Assembly: GCF_036195045.1 (NCBI RefSeq)
Contig: NZ_CP108100.1
Span: forward strand, 6,944,001-7,008,000
Origin: Streptomyces sp. NBC_00236
GTDB lineage: Bacteria > Actinomycetota > Actinomycetes > Streptomycetales > Streptomycetaceae
DNA length: 64,000 bases
Reading direction: 5' to 3'
In this document: positions 9,022-18,391 of the stretch, piece by piece
How the letters are laid out: every line of letters begins with the position of its first letter
How positions within the stretch are numbered: the stretch's first letter is position 1
Made by a program: the position numbers and the translations under genes
The notes under the pieces: generated by a model
Seen by the model: the letters and a program-made list of their open reading frames with translations, nothing else
Told to the model about the DNA's origin: nothing
The model's database searches: none

Positions 9022-9120
9022 TCCGGGAACCCGTCGGCAGCGGCATGGCGGAGGGACGGCCCGGGGGAAGTCGCACCATCAGGACGGAACCTGACCGCAT
9101 GGCCGCGTAGCGTGCCGTCC

Positions 9121-10275
9121 ATGGCCGTCAAGAAGAAGACCTCAGCCGCCCAGGCTCCCGTGCTCTCGCCGCGGGCGCTGGGGCGCGCCACCCTGGAGCG
9201 CCAACTCCTGCTCCGTCGTACGACGATGAGCGCCCAGGACGCCGTACGCCATCTCGTGGGACTCCAGGCGCAGAACACCAAACCGCCGTACTACCAGCTC
9301 CTCGCCCGGCTGGAGGGCTTCGATCCGGCCGAACTCGCCGGGCTGATGGAGTCGCGCGACCTCGTCCGCATCGTCACCCTGCGCTCCACCATCCACACCC
9401 ACACCGCCGACGACGCCCTGACCCTGCGGCCCCTCGTCCAGGAGGCCCGCGACCGGGAGCTCAGGATCTTCCGGAAGGGGCTGGTGGGCGTGGACCTGGA
9501 CCGGCTGAGGGACCTCAGCAGGCAGTACGTCGAGGAGGCGCCCCGCACCCCGAAGGAGATCCGCGAAAGGCTGCTCACCGAGTGGCCGGACGCGGACCCG
9601 CAGGCGCTGAGCACGGCCGCGCGCTGTCTGCTGCCCCTCGTCCAGATCACCCCGCGCGGGGTGTGGGGCAAGAGCGGCCAGGTCGCCCTGACCACCGCGG
9701 AGCACTGGCTCGGCAGACCCTCCGCTCCGGTCCCCGCGCCCGACGGCACCGTGCTGCGCTACCTCGCCGCCTTCGGACCCGCCTCGGTCAAGGACATGCA
9801 GTCCTGGGCCGGGCTGACCCGGTTGCGCGAGGTCTTCGAACGGCTCCGCCCACAGCTGGTCACCTTCCGGGACGAGAACGGCGTCGAACTCTTCGACCTG
9901 CCCGACGCCCCGCGCCCCGACGAGGACACCCCCGCCCCGCCGCGCTTCCTGCCCGAGTTCGACAACGTCCTGCTCGGCCATGCGGACCGGACCCGGGTGA
10001 TCCCGCTGCCGCTCAAGGGACGCAACGGGGTGGGAAACCAGGCGTACGGCACCGTGCTGGTCGACGGATTCCTCGCGGCCGTCTGGCGGCTGGAGTCCGG
10101 CGCGGCCGGTGCGCCGGCGACGGTCACCGTGCAGGAGCTGCGCCCGCTCACCGCGGCGGAGCGGGACGAGGTCACGGACGAGGCCGTGGCCCTGCTCTCC
10201 GTGATGACGAAGGCGGCCACCGACGGCAACGTCGGTGACGTCCGTTTCGCCTCGTTCGTCGACTTCGGCGACTGA
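9121..10275 (+). CDS. Winged-helix DNA-binding protein, AlkZ-like DNA glycosylase family
   Basis: This 384-residue protein belongs to the HTH_42 (PF06224) family. It carries Gln49-Ala-Gln51 within HLVGLQAQNTKPPYYQLLARL. A Q-x-Q motif at this place is the catalytic motif of Streptomyces AlkZ, which unhooks interstrand crosslinks, and differs from the Q-x-D of E. coli YcaQ. The LVRIVTLRSTIHTHTADDAL segment is also family-typical. It is a candidate base-excision enzyme for bulky alkyl lesions. It is not inside a recognisable biosynthetic cluster, so it is likely a housekeeping homologue. Confidence 0.8.
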   Translation: MAVKKKTSAAQAPVLSPRALGRATLERQLLLRRTTMSAQDAVRHLVGLQAQNTKPPYYQLLARLEGFDPAELAGLMESRDLVRIVTLRSTIHTHTADDALTLRPLVQEARDRELRIFRKGLVGVDLDRLRDLSRQYVEEAPRTPKEIRERLLTEWPDADPQALSTAARCLLPLVQITPRGVWGKSGQVALTTAEHWLGRPSAPVPAPDGTVLRYLAAFGPASVKDMQSWAGLTRLREVFERLRPQLVTFRDENGVELFDLPDAPRPDEDTPAPPRFLPEFDNVLLGHADRTRVIPLPLKGRNGVGNQAYGTVLVDGFLAAVWRLESGAAGAPATVTVQELRPLTAAERDEVTDEAVALLSVMTKAATDGNVGDVRFASFVDFGD

Positions 10276-10277
10276 AC

Positions 10278-11120
10278 CTACGGCAGCAGACCCGCCCTCC
10301 GGGCCGCGACGACCGCCTCCAGCCGGGTGTGCGCGCCCAGCTTCCGCATCGCCGCGCGCAGATACCCCTTCACCGTCTCCGGCCGCAGCCCGAGCCGGTC
10401 CGCCGCCACCGCGTTCGTGGCGCCCGCCGCGACACAGGCGAGGACGTCCACCTCGCGCGGCGCCAGCTGGACATCGCGAGACCTGGGCGCCCGGGCACCC
10501 GCCGCGGCGGCGAGCCGCCCGCACACCGCGAGCAACTCCTCCCGCAGCGCCGGGTCGACGACCTTGGGCGCGAGAGCGCGCAGCTCGCGGTGCGCCTCCC
10601 GGACGTCCTCCCACGCCCCGGGCACCGCCCGTGGGTCGGTGACCTCCTCCCGGGTGACGGCGAGCAACTGCTGCACCTCGTCGCGCACGGCCAGCGCCTG
10701 CTCCACGTCGCGGGCCGCCGCGACCGCCGCGTCGAACGTACGGTCCCCCAGACCGATGGGCTCGCGCAGCGCCCCGTACAGCACGCCCCGCACCTTGCGG
10801 CGTACGACGACGGGCACGGCCACCACCGAGCGCAGGCCCTCCGCGGCCACGGCCAGGTCGTACTCGTGGCTGATGTGGCGTGAGGAGTGGTAGTCGGTCA
10901 CCGCGCACGGCCGGGACAGGGCGATCGACTTGCCGCCGAGGCCGCTTCCCGCCGAGATCACGAGTCCGCGCAGGGCCGTGGTCTGTGCCCCGTTGAGCTC
11001 CGCGATCCTGGCGTGGCGGGTGTCGGAGAGCAGCCCGCCGAACGCCACGGGCAGCCCGCTCGTCCGGCGCAGCCGCAGCAGCGCCGCTTGCATCTCGACC
11101 GCATCGACCGATTCCGGCAC
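10278..11120 (-). CDS. GAF-domain LuxR-type transcriptional regulator
   Basis: The 280-residue regulator has a GAF-like sensory region at about residues 20-160 (SGLGGKSIALSRPCAVTDY, AVPVVVRRKVRGVLYGAL) and a C-terminal LuxR/FixJ helix-turn-helix at about 215-275 (LAPREVDVLACVAAGATNAVAADRLGLRPETVKGYLRAAMRKLGAHTRLEAV). There is no receiver domain, so it probably answers to a ligand or redox cue rather than phosphorylation. It is divergent from the acyl-CoA ligase pair and is a plausible regulator of it. The 150-bp shared upstream region shows no obvious palindrome. Confidence 0.82.
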   Translation of the reverse strand: MPESVDAVEMQAALLRLRRTSGLPVAFGGLLSDTRHARIAELNGAQTTALRGLVISAGSGLGGKSIALSRPCAVTDYHSSRHISHEYDLAVAAEGLRSVVAVPVVVRRKVRGVLYGALREPIGLGDRTFDAAVAAARDVEQALAVRDEVQQLLAVTREEVTDPRAVPGAWEDVREAHRELRALAPKVVDPALREELLAVCGRLAAAAGARAPRSRDVQLAPREVDVLACVAAGATNAVAADRLGLRPETVKGYLRAAMRKLGAHTRLEAVVAARRAGLLP

Positions 11121-11270
11121 GCTGACGCCTCTCCACCCGGCTCCGGGAACACCGTATTCCCCGTGGCACCCCCGTTCGGGGGTGGTGAGAGCTGGGTCAC
11201 TGTTTACATGATGTTAAGCGACCGGCCGAGACCGTGACCCGTCCGGTCCGGTCCGCAATGAGGAGGGCAC

Positions 11271-12947
11271 ATGTCGGCATCCAGCTCGACGGAGACGTTC
11301 CGGGCCGCCCGGGACTTCCTGCTCCGGCACCGCGAGGACTACACCGCGGCCTACGAGGGCTTCCGCTGGCCCCGCAGCGACCACTTCAACTGGGCGCTCG
11401 ACTGGTTCGACGTCATCGCCGAGGGCAACGACCGCACTGCCCTGCACATCGTGGAGGAGGACGGCGGACGCACCGAGGTGTCCTTCGCCCGGATGTCCGC
11501 CCGCTCCAACCAGGCCGCGAACTGGCTGCGCGCCCAGGGGGTGCGCGAGGGCGACCGCATCCTCGTCATGCTCGGCAACCAGACCGAACTCTGGGAGACC
11601 GCGCTCGCCGCGATGAAGCTGCGCGCCGTCGTCATCCCGGCGACGCCGCTGCTGGGCCCCGTCGACCTGCGCGACCGGGTCGAGCGCGGCCGGGTCCGCC
11701 ACGTCCTGGTCCGGGACGCCGACACCGCCAAGTTCGACGAGGTGCCCGGCGAGTACACCCGGATCTCCGTGGGCGCCGACACCGAGGGCTGGATCTCCTA
11801 CACCGGGGCCGACGAACAGCCGGAGACCTTCACGGCGGACCGCGAGACCGACGCCGACGAACCCCTGATGCTCTACTTCACCTCGGGCACCACCGCCAGC
11901 CCCAAGCTCGTCGAGCACACCCACGTCTCCTACCCCGTGGGCCACTTGTCGACGATGTACTGGATCGGGCTCAAGCCCGGAGACGTCCACCTCAACATCT
12001 CCTCGCCCGGCTGGGCCAAGCACGCCTGGTCCAACCTCTTCGCCCCGTGGAGCGCCGAGGCGACCGTTTTCATCTTCAACTACACCCGCTTCGACGCCGG
12101 CCGGCTGATGGCCGAGATGGACCGCTCCGGCGTCACCAGCTTCTGCGCCCCGCCCACCGTCTGGCGCATGCTCATCCAGGCCGACCTCTCCCAGCTGGCG
12201 ACCCCGCCGCGCGAGGTCGTCGCGGCGGGCGAACCGCTGAACCCCGAGGTCATCGAGACGGTCCGGCGTGCCTGGGGCGTCACGATCCGCGACGGCTTCG
12301 GCCAGACGGAGACCGCCGTCCAGGTCGCGAACACCCCCGGCCAGGTCCTCAAGGCCGGTTCGATGGGCCGCCCCAGCCCGGGCTTCAAGGTCGTCCTCCT
12401 CGACCCGGTCAGCGGGGAGCCCGGAGCCGTCGAGGGAGAGATCTCGCTCGACCTCTCGGGCCACCCGGTCGGCCTGATGACCGGATACCACGGCGACCCG
12501 GACCGCACCGCCGAGGCCATGGCGGGCGGCTACTACCGCACCGGCGACATCGGCGCCCGTGACGTCGACGGCTACATCACCTATGTCGGCCGCGCCGACG
12601 ACGTCTTCAAGGCCTCCGACTACAAGATCTCCCCGTTCGAGCTGGAGAGCGCACTCCTGGAGCACGAGGCGGTCGCCGAGGCCGCCGTCGTACCGGCCCC
12701 CGACCCGGTGCGGCTCTCCGTCCCGAAGGCGTACATCGTGCTCGCCGAGGGCTGGGAGCCCGGACCGGACACCGCCAAGGTGCTCTTCGCCCACTCCCGG
12801 GCCGTGCTCGCCCCGTACAAGCGGGTCCGCAGGCTGGAGTTCGCCGAGCTGCCCAAGACCGTCTCGGGGAAGATCCGCCGCATCGAGCTGCGCGAGCGCA
12901 CCGCCCAGGGCGGCGGCACCGAGTACAGCGAGGGGGACCTGACATGA
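11271..12947 (+). CDS. AMP-forming acyl-CoA synthetase, acetyl/medium-chain (ACSM-like) type
   Basis: This 558-residue adenylate-forming enzyme activates a carboxylic acid to the acyl-AMP and then the CoA thioester. Motifs visible are the P-loop YFTSGTTASPKLVEHTH, the A5-like RDGFGQTE, YRTGDIGARDVDGYITYVGRADD, and the C-terminal catalytic lysine region PKTVSGKIRRIELRER. Overall arrangement (SPGWAKHAWSNLFAPW) is closest to medium-chain acyl-CoA ligases. A strong AGGAGGG precedes the ATG at 11271. Its stop overlaps the start of a second ligase (ATGA). Substrate is not determinable. Confidence 0.87.
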   Translation: MSASSSTETFRAARDFLLRHREDYTAAYEGFRWPRSDHFNWALDWFDVIAEGNDRTALHIVEEDGGRTEVSFARMSARSNQAANWLRAQGVREGDRILVMLGNQTELWETALAAMKLRAVVIPATPLLGPVDLRDRVERGRVRHVLVRDADTAKFDEVPGEYTRISVGADTEGWISYTGADEQPETFTADRETDADEPLMLYFTSGTTASPKLVEHTHVSYPVGHLSTMYWIGLKPGDVHLNISSPGWAKHAWSNLFAPWSAEATVFIFNYTRFDAGRLMAEMDRSGVTSFCAPPTVWRMLIQADLSQLATPPREVVAAGEPLNPEVIETVRRAWGVTIRDGFGQTETAVQVANTPGQVLKAGSMGRPSPGFKVVLLDPVSGEPGAVEGEISLDLSGHPVGLMTGYHGDPDRTAEAMAGGYYRTGDIGARDVDGYITYVGRADDVFKASDYKISPFELESALLEHEAVAEAAVVPAPDPVRLSVPKAYIVLAEGWEPGPDTAKVLFAHSRAVLAPYKRVRRLEFAELPKTVSGKIRRIELRERTAQGGGTEYSEGDLT

Positions 12948-14551
12948 CCGAGCCGTCCTACGCCCACGGCACCGGCACCACCGCCCTGCTCGGCGACACC
13001 ATCGGACGCAACCTCGACCGGGCGGTCCAGGCGTACCCGGACCGGGAGGCGCTCGTCGACGTACCGTCCGGGCGGCGCTGGACCTACGCCGAGTTCGGCG
13101 CGGCCGTCGACGAACTGGCCCGCGCGCTCATGGCCTCGGGCGTGGACCGGGGCGACCGGGTCGGCATCTGGGCGGTCAACTGCCCGGAGTGGGTGCTCGT
13201 CCAGTACGCGACCGCGCGCATCGGCGCCGTCATGGTCAACATCAACCCCGCCTACCGGGCACACGAGCTGGAGTACGTACTCCAGCAGGCCGGGATCTCC
13301 CTGCTGGTCGCCTCGCGTGCGCACCGCACCAGCGACTACCGGGCCCTGGTCGACGAGGTACGGGCGAACTGCCCCGCCCTGCGCGCCGTCCACTACATCG
13401 GCGACCGCTCCTGGGACGAGCTGATCGCCGTCTCCGGATCGGTGACTGCCGGGCAACTCGCCGCCCGCGAGGCCGCGTTGTCCTGCGACGACCCGATCAA
13501 CATCCAGTACACCTCCGGCACGACGGGCTTCCCCAAGGGGGCCACCCTCTCCCACCACAACATCCTCAACAACGGCTACTTCGTCGGTGAGTTGGTCGCC
13601 TACACCGAACAGGACCGGATCTGTCTCCCGGTGCCCTTCTACCACTGCTTCGGCATGGTCATGGGCAACCTCGGCGCCACCTCCCACGGCGCCTGCATCG
13701 TGATCCCCGCGCCCGCCTTCGAGGCGGCAGCCGTGCTCGCCGCCGTCGAACAGGAGCGCTGCACCTCGCTGTACGGCGTCCCGACCATGTTCATCGCGGA
13801 GCTGAACCTCCCCGCCTTCTCCTCGTACGACCTCTCCTCGCTGCGCACCGGCATCATGGCCGGATCACCCTGCCCGGTCGAGGTGATGAAGCGGGTCGTC
13901 GCGGAGATGCACATGGACGAGGTGTCCATCTGCTACGGCATGACGGAGACCTCGCCGGTCTCCACCCAGACCCGTCGCGACGACGACCTGGAGCGGCGCA
14001 CCGGCACGGTCGGCCGCGTGATGCCGCACATCGAGGTCAAGGTCGTCGACCCGGCGACCGGGGCGACGCTGGAGCGCGGTGTGTCGGGCGAACTGTGTGT
14101 CCGCGGCTACAGCGTGATGCTCGGCTACTGGGAGCAGTCCGAGCGGACCGCGGAGGTGATCGACGCGGGGCGCTGGATGCACACCGGGGACCTCGCGGTG
14201 ATGCGCGAGGACGGCTATGTGCAGATCGTCGGCCGGATCAAGGACGTGATCATCCGGGGCGGTGAGAACGTCTATCCCCGGGAGGTCGAGGAGTTCCTCT
14301 ACCGGCACCCGAAGATCGCCGACGTGCAGGTGGTGGGTGTCGCGGACGAGCGGTACGGCGAGGAGATCCTGGCCTGCGTCATTCCCTCGGACCCGGCCGA
14401 TCCGCCGAGCCTGGAGGAGGTCAAGGCCTTCTGCGCCGAGCAGCTGGCGTACTACAAGGTGCCGCGCCTGCTCCGGATCATGGAGACCTTCCCGATGACG
14501 GTCAGCGGGAAGGTCCGCAAGATCGAACTGCGGGAGAACTACGGCCGGTAG
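12944..14551 (+). CDS. AMP-forming fatty-acyl-CoA synthetase (FadD-like)
   Basis: This 535-residue AMP-binding enzyme is translationally coupled to the preceding ligase. It shows QYTSGTTGFPKGATLSHHN, CYGMTETSPVS, MHTGDLAVMREDGYVQIVGRIKD, IIRGGENVYPREVEEFLY and the terminal FPMTVSGKVRKIELRE with the acylation lysine. The arrangement matches medium/long-chain fatty-acyl-CoA synthetases (AMP-binding protein family next to gcl in other Streptomyces, from memory). Two coupled ligases with different acyl preferences suggest use of mixed acids, but no beta-oxidation gene is adjacent. Confidence 0.87.
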   Translation: MTEPSYAHGTGTTALLGDTIGRNLDRAVQAYPDREALVDVPSGRRWTYAEFGAAVDELARALMASGVDRGDRVGIWAVNCPEWVLVQYATARIGAVMVNINPAYRAHELEYVLQQAGISLLVASRAHRTSDYRALVDEVRANCPALRAVHYIGDRSWDELIAVSGSVTAGQLAAREAALSCDDPINIQYTSGTTGFPKGATLSHHNILNNGYFVGELVAYTEQDRICLPVPFYHCFGMVMGNLGATSHGACIVIPAPAFEAAAVLAAVEQERCTSLYGVPTMFIAELNLPAFSSYDLSSLRTGIMAGSPCPVEVMKRVVAEMHMDEVSICYGMTETSPVSTQTRRDDDLERRTGTVGRVMPHIEVKVVDPATGATLERGVSGELCVRGYSVMLGYWEQSERTAEVIDAGRWMHTGDLAVMREDGYVQIVGRIKDVIIRGGENVYPREVEEFLYRHPKIADVQVVGVADERYGEEILACVIPSDPADPPSLEEVKAFCAEQLAYYKVPRLLRIMETFPMTVSGKVRKIELRENYGR

Positions 14552-14573
14552 ACGGCGGGGGCGCGGGGCGCTG

Positions 14574-14831
14574 TCAGGCGGCTTCGATGATGTCGCCGGC
14601 GGTGCCCTGGGTCGCGGCCGCCCACTCGATCAGGAGCACCTCGTAAGCGGCGGACTCCATGGGGGACCAGTCCTGGCCGGCCTGCGCGTCCACGAGCGCG
14701 CGGATCGCCTCGTTCGCCTCGACGGCGGCGGGGTGGGCCGGCTGTGCGGGAAGGGTGCTGTGCGACGGAGTCGTCGATGGAGCGGGTGTCGCGGATCTCG
14801 CGGGTGGAGAAAGCCGTGGAGTTAAGACCAT
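14574..14831 (-). CDS. Small hypothetical protein
   Basis: The frame encodes 85 residues from the ATG at 14831, or 99 from an upstream in-frame start at 14873. The N-terminal half is Ser/Thr/Pro-rich and low in complexity. The C-terminal 45 residues (EANEAIRALVDAQAGQDWSPMESAAYEVLLIEWAAA) look like a helical conserved module seen in small Streptomyces proteins. The start is not decided by a clear ribosome site. It is convergent with the acyl-CoA ligase operon. No function can be given. Confidence 0.5.
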   Translation of the reverse strand: MVLTPRLSPPARSATPAPSTTPSHSTLPAQPAHPAAVEANEAIRALVDAQAGQDWSPMESAAYEVLLIEWAAATQGTAGDIIEAA

Positions 14832-14907
14832 GCGCCCCACTCTAGGGCCCGACACTGACAACAGACCGAACATCTGTGGCCCCTGGCTCGAACGTGACCG
14901 ATAGCAC

Positions 14908-15444
14908 TCACTGTGGCCGGTCGGTTTCTGTGAGGTGCGGCACGTCGCGCCGCATGCAGACCCGCGGCCACCGGTCGAGGCCGTGTTCCGCCTCCTCGGC
15001 GCGAATCTTGCGCAGCCCGTCCGTGAGGCCGGATTCCGTCAGGACGCGGAAACCGAGCCGGGCGTAGTACGGCGCGTTCCACGGGACGTGGGTGAACGTC
15101 GTCAGGGTCAGTGCGGTCAGCCCTTCGTGTGCGGCCCAGGCCCCGGCGCGGTCGATGAGGGCGCCGCCCAGGCCGCGCCGGGCGGCCGACGGATGGACGG
15201 AGACCTGTTCGATGTGGGCGGCGCCGTCGACCGGGTCGGCGATCAGATAGCCGAGTGGCCGGTCGTCGGGGCCCGTGGTCACCCAGGCACGGCCGGCCTC
15301 GCGGTAGCCGTCCAGCAGATCCAGGGGCGGGGGGTCGTCGTCGGCCACGAAGGACATGCCGAGCGTGCGGAAGGGTTCGCCTGCGGCGCGCTCGATGTCC
15401 TGGAGGAGCGGAAGATCCGAGCGGCGGGCGGGACGGATGCGCAT
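14908..15444 (-). CDS. GNAT-family N-acetyltransferase
   Basis: This 178-residue acetyltransferase has the GNAT fold: RPARRSDLPLLQDIERAA at the N-terminus, the beta4 strand AAHIEQVSVHPSAARRGLGGALIDRA with the acetyl-CoA pyrophosphate-binding R-R-G-L-G-G, and the NAPYYARLGFR segment near the C-terminus. The acceptor amine is unknown. It starts with ATG at 15444 and is followed at its 3' side by the small hypothetical gene on the same strand. Confidence 0.85.
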   Translation of the reverse strand: MRIRPARRSDLPLLQDIERAAGEPFRTLGMSFVADDDPPPLDLLDGYREAGRAWVTTGPDDRPLGYLIADPVDGAAHIEQVSVHPSAARRGLGGALIDRAGAWAAHEGLTALTLTTFTHVPWNAPYYARLGFRVLTESGLTDGLRKIRAEEAEHGLDRWPRVCMRRDVPHLTETDRPQ

Positions 15445-15490
15445 GCTTCAGTATGGCGCGTGAGGCCTGTCCGGCGGTGGCGTACCGAGC

Positions 15491-16204
15491 TCAGGCGCCC
15501 GTGCTGAGCAGCTCGTCCGCCGGGCTGTTCACCGGCTGCGGGGTCCCGGTGAGGTCCATGACGAACAGCGGGATGCGGAGCCCGTCCGCCCGCTCCCGGG
15601 CGTCCGGCGCGTATCCCGCCAGCGAGAAGAAGACGCTCGACACCGAGGCGCTGAGGGCGTTGAGCCACAGGCATTCGACATCGCGCAGCGCGGTCGGCCG
15701 GGTGGCGGAGTCGACCTGCGCGATGAGTCCGGCCGCCCGCAGGTCGATCCGGGAGGCGGGGCGCCCGGCGGGCTGCACGACGTCGCGGTAGCCCAGCCAC
15801 TTCAGGTACAGCGCGGCGGCGCCGACCGCGTCGCGCGCGGTACGGATCGTCAGCGGCCGGAAAGGGGGCCGCGGCGCCGGAGCCGTACGTGGCAGCGGTA
15901 TGTGCGACGGCCGGGAGGACGAGCGGCCTCCGCGGCCGGGCGCCGCCACCGGGCGGACCGGGATCCGCAGGACTGCCCCGCACGGGCAGCACAGCTCCGG
16001 CTGCGGCCACTGGTCGTGCCGGCCGCAGCCGCGGCAGCGCACCGTCACCCAGTCGTCGTTCCAGGTGCGGTGGGTGATCGGGGTGACGGGAGCGCCGCGC
16101 AGCAGGGGCGGGGCGGTCGGTGCGCCGCAGGGGCAGGGATACGCGGGGGTCACGTACGCGTGGTCGCGGCGGCAGGCCGGGCACCGTACCGGCACTGATT
16201 CCAC
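15491..16204 (-). CDS. Double zinc-ribbon protein with an Mrr-like restriction-endonuclease fold
   Basis: The 237-residue protein starts with two Cys4 ribbons (CPAC...CPCG and CRGC...CPCG). A linker leads to a region resembling Mrr_cat: AALYLKWLGYRDV, IDLRAAGLIAQVD, ECLWLNALSA, SSVFFSLAGYAPDARERADGLRIPLFVMDLTGTPQPVN. In Mrr proteins the corresponding core is D...QxK; here the lysine position reads Asp (QVD). This suggests an altered or inactive nuclease. The GTG at 16204 follows GGGAG at 7-nt spacing; the longer frame from 16489 crosses the gcl upstream region and is unlikely. The family link is by pattern and is moderate. Confidence 0.55.
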   Translation of the reverse strand: MESVPVRCPACRRDHAYVTPAYPCPCGAPTAPPLLRGAPVTPITHRTWNDDWVTVRCRGCGRHDQWPQPELCCPCGAVLRIPVRPVAAPGRGGRSSSRPSHIPLPRTAPAPRPPFRPLTIRTARDAVGAAALYLKWLGYRDVVQPAGRPASRIDLRAAGLIAQVDSATRPTALRDVECLWLNALSASVSSVFFSLAGYAPDARERADGLRIPLFVMDLTGTPQPVNSPADELLSTGA

Positions 16205-16395
16205 CCTCGGACTCCCTACGGCCGACGACCATGCGGCCGGCGCCCGGATTCCGGGCCGGCTCCGCTCCGTACCTCCATGCTCCACCAAGAGCGAGGCCTC
16301 GGGGAGGGACTTGGGGCACTTCGCCACTCCGGTCCGCAGGTGTGACCTCCCCGACCGTCTCTCTTGACGGCTGTCCGGGTGCGCCTTAGATTTGC

Positions 16396-16431
16396 TTCCG
16401 TATAGCAGAATCAATCTTCCGTAATGCGGAA
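16396..16431. promoter_or_regulatory. Tandem 15-bp operator pair upstream of gcl (candidate AllR site)
   Basis: Two palindromes, TTCCGTATAGCAGAA (16396-16410) and TTCCGTAATGCGGAA (16417-16431, a perfect TTCCG/CGGAA inverted repeat), lie 21 bp apart start to start, so on the same DNA face. The same pair and spacing occur upstream of hyi and aceB and, in degenerate form, between allR and allB. The site ends 61 bp before the gcl start, a position suited to repression. Confidence 0.75.
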
Positions 16432-16492
16432 TTGGCGCTCTCAGGTGGCGCGACAGAGCCCGACTCCACCCAGGTCCGAGCAGGAGCACTCA

Positions 16493-18277
16493 ATGCCTCG
16501 AATGACCGCTGCCCGAGCGGCAGTTGAGATCCTCAAGCGCGAAGGCGTCAGCAACGCGTTCGGTGTGCCGGGCGCGGCGATCAACCCCTTCTACGCGGCC
16601 CTCAAGGCCTCCGGCGGGGTTCATCACACGCTCGCCCGCCACGTCGAGGGCGCCTCCCACATGGCGGAGGGCTACACCCGGGCCCGCCCGGGGAACATCG
16701 GTGTCTGCATCGGTACGTCGGGACCGGCCGGCACCGACATGATCACCGGCCTCTACTCCGCCATCGCGGACTCCGTCCCGATCCTGTGCATCACCGGCCA
16801 GGCCCCGACCGCGGTGCTCCACAAGGAGGACTTCCAGGCCGTCGACATCGCCTCGATCGCGGGTCCGGTCACGAAGGCGGCCACCACCGTCCTGGAGGCC
16901 GCGCAGGTCCCCGGCGTCTTCCAGCAGGCCTTCCACCTGATGCGCACCGGCCGTCCCGGACCGGTCCTCATCGACCTGCCGATCGACGTGCAGCTCACCG
17001 AGATCGAGTTCGACCCCGATCTGTACGAGCCGCTGCCGGTGCACAAGCCCGCCGCGACCCGCAAGCAGATCGAGCGCGCCCTGGAGATGCTGAACGCCTC
17101 CGAGCGCCCGCTGCTCGTCGCGGGCGGCGGCATCATCAACGCCGACGCACCCGAACTCCTGGTGGAGTTCGCCGAGCTGACCGGCATCCCGGTCGTTCCC
17201 ACCCTGATGGGCTGGGGCATCATCCCGGACGACCACGCGCTCAACGCCGGCATGGTCGGTCTCCAGACCTCGCACCGCTACGGCAACGCGACCTTCCTGG
17301 AGTCCGACTTCGTCCTCGGCATCGGCAACCGCTGGGCCAACCGCCACACCGGCAAGCTGGATGTCTACACCCGGGGCCGGACGTTCGTCCACGTCGACGT
17401 CGAGCCCACCCAGCTGGGCAGGATCTTCGCCCCCGACCTCGGCATCGCCTCCGACGCCAAGGCCGCGCTGGAGCTGTTCATCGAGGTGGCGCGCGAGCTG
17501 AAGGCGGCCGGCAAGCTGAAGGACCGCTCGCGGTGGGCGGCCTCCGCGCAGGAGCGCAGGGCGACGCTCCAGCGGCGCACGCACTTCGACAACGTGCCGC
17601 TGAAGCCGCAGCGCGTGTACGAGGAGATGAACCGGGCGTTCGGCCCCGAGACCCGGTACGTCACCACGATCGGCCTCTCCCAGATCGCCGGCGCGCAGAT
17701 GCTGCACGTCTACCGGCCGCGCCACTGGATCAACTGCGGCCAGGCGGGCCCGCTCGGCTGGACCATCCCGGCCGCCCTGGGCGTCGCGACGGCCGACCCC
17801 GAGGGCTCCGTCGTCGCCCTGTCCGGCGACTACGACTTCCAGTTCATGCTGGAGGAGCTCGCGGTCGGCGCGCAGCACCGCATCCCGTACGTGCACGTCC
17901 TGGTGAACAACTCCTACCTGGGGCTGATCCGCCAGGCGCAGCGCAACTTCGACATCGACTTCCAGGTCAACCTGGAGTTCGAGAACCTCAACTCCCCGGA
18001 GCTGGGCGTCTACGGCGTGGACCACGTCAAGGTCGTCGAGGGCCTGGGATGCAAGGCGATCCGGGTCACCGAGCCGGACCAGCTGCTGCCGGCGTTCGAG
18101 GAGGCCAAGAAGCTGGCCGCGGAGTTCCGGGTGCCGGTGGTGGTCGAGGCGATCCTGGAGCGGGTCACGAACATCGCGATGAGCGGTACGGACATCGCGT
18201 CGGTCAACGAGTTCGAGGACGTGGCGACGGAGCCGGGCCACGCGCCGACGGCGATCCGGCCGTTCGTGAAGGCCTGA
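16493..18277 (+). CDS. gcl: Glyoxylate carboligase (tartronate-semialdehyde synthase)
   Basis: This 594-residue thiamine-diphosphate enzyme condenses two glyoxylates to tartronate semialdehyde and CO2, the step after allantoin breakdown. It follows the E. coli Gcl pattern closely, including [13 protein letters not shown] and [18 protein letters not shown], with Val51 at the place where other ThDP enzymes have the catalytic Glu. The ThDP pyrophosphate motif appears as [21 protein letters not shown] 16493 follows AGGAG. A tandem operator lies just upstream. The rest of the branch (hyi, glxR) is on the opposite strand 3.5 kb away. Confidence 0.96.
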   Translation: MPRMTAARAAVEILKREGVSNAFGVPGAAINPFYAALKASGGVHHTLARHVEGASHMAEGYTRARPGNIGVCIGTSGPAGTDMITGLYSAIADSVPILCITGQAPTAVLHKEDFQAVDIASIAGPVTKAATTVLEAAQVPGVFQQAFHLMRTGRPGPVLIDLPIDVQLTEIEFDPDLYEPLPVHKPAATRKQIERALEMLNASERPLLVAGGGIINADAPELLVEFAELTGIPVVPTLMGWGIIPDDHALNAGMVGLQTSHRYGNATFLESDFVLGIGNRWANRHTGKLDVYTRGRTFVHVDVEPTQLGRIFAPDLGIASDAKAALELFIEVARELKAAGKLKDRSRWAASAQERRATLQRRTHFDNVPLKPQRVYEEMNRAFGPETRYVTTIGLSQIAGAQMLHVYRPRHWINCGQAGPLGWTIPAALGVATADPEGSVVALSGDYDFQFMLEELAVGAQHRIPYVHVLVNNSYLGLIRQAQRNFDIDFQVNLEFENLNSPELGVYGVDHVKVVEGLGCKAIRVTEPDQLLPAFEEAKKLAAEFRVPVVVEAILERVTNIAMSGTDIASVNEFEDVATEPGHAPTAIRPFVKA

Positions 18278-18304
18278 TCCGTCGGGCCCGCGGTCCCGTT
18301 TCCC

Positions 18305-18336
18305 GGGAGCACCTACGGAGATCCGTAGGTGCTCCC
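18305..18336 (+). terminator. gcl terminator hairpin
   Basis: A perfect 14-bp stem (18305-18318 with 18323-18336) closes on a 4-nt AGAT loop, 28 bp after the gcl stop. It lies between gcl and the convergent PLD-like gene and could serve both strands. There is no T-tract. Confidence 0.85.
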
Positions 18337-18391
18337 GCCGGTTGCGCCGTGGACGACATGGCGATCGACGCCGCGATGGGTCCGGCCGCCG

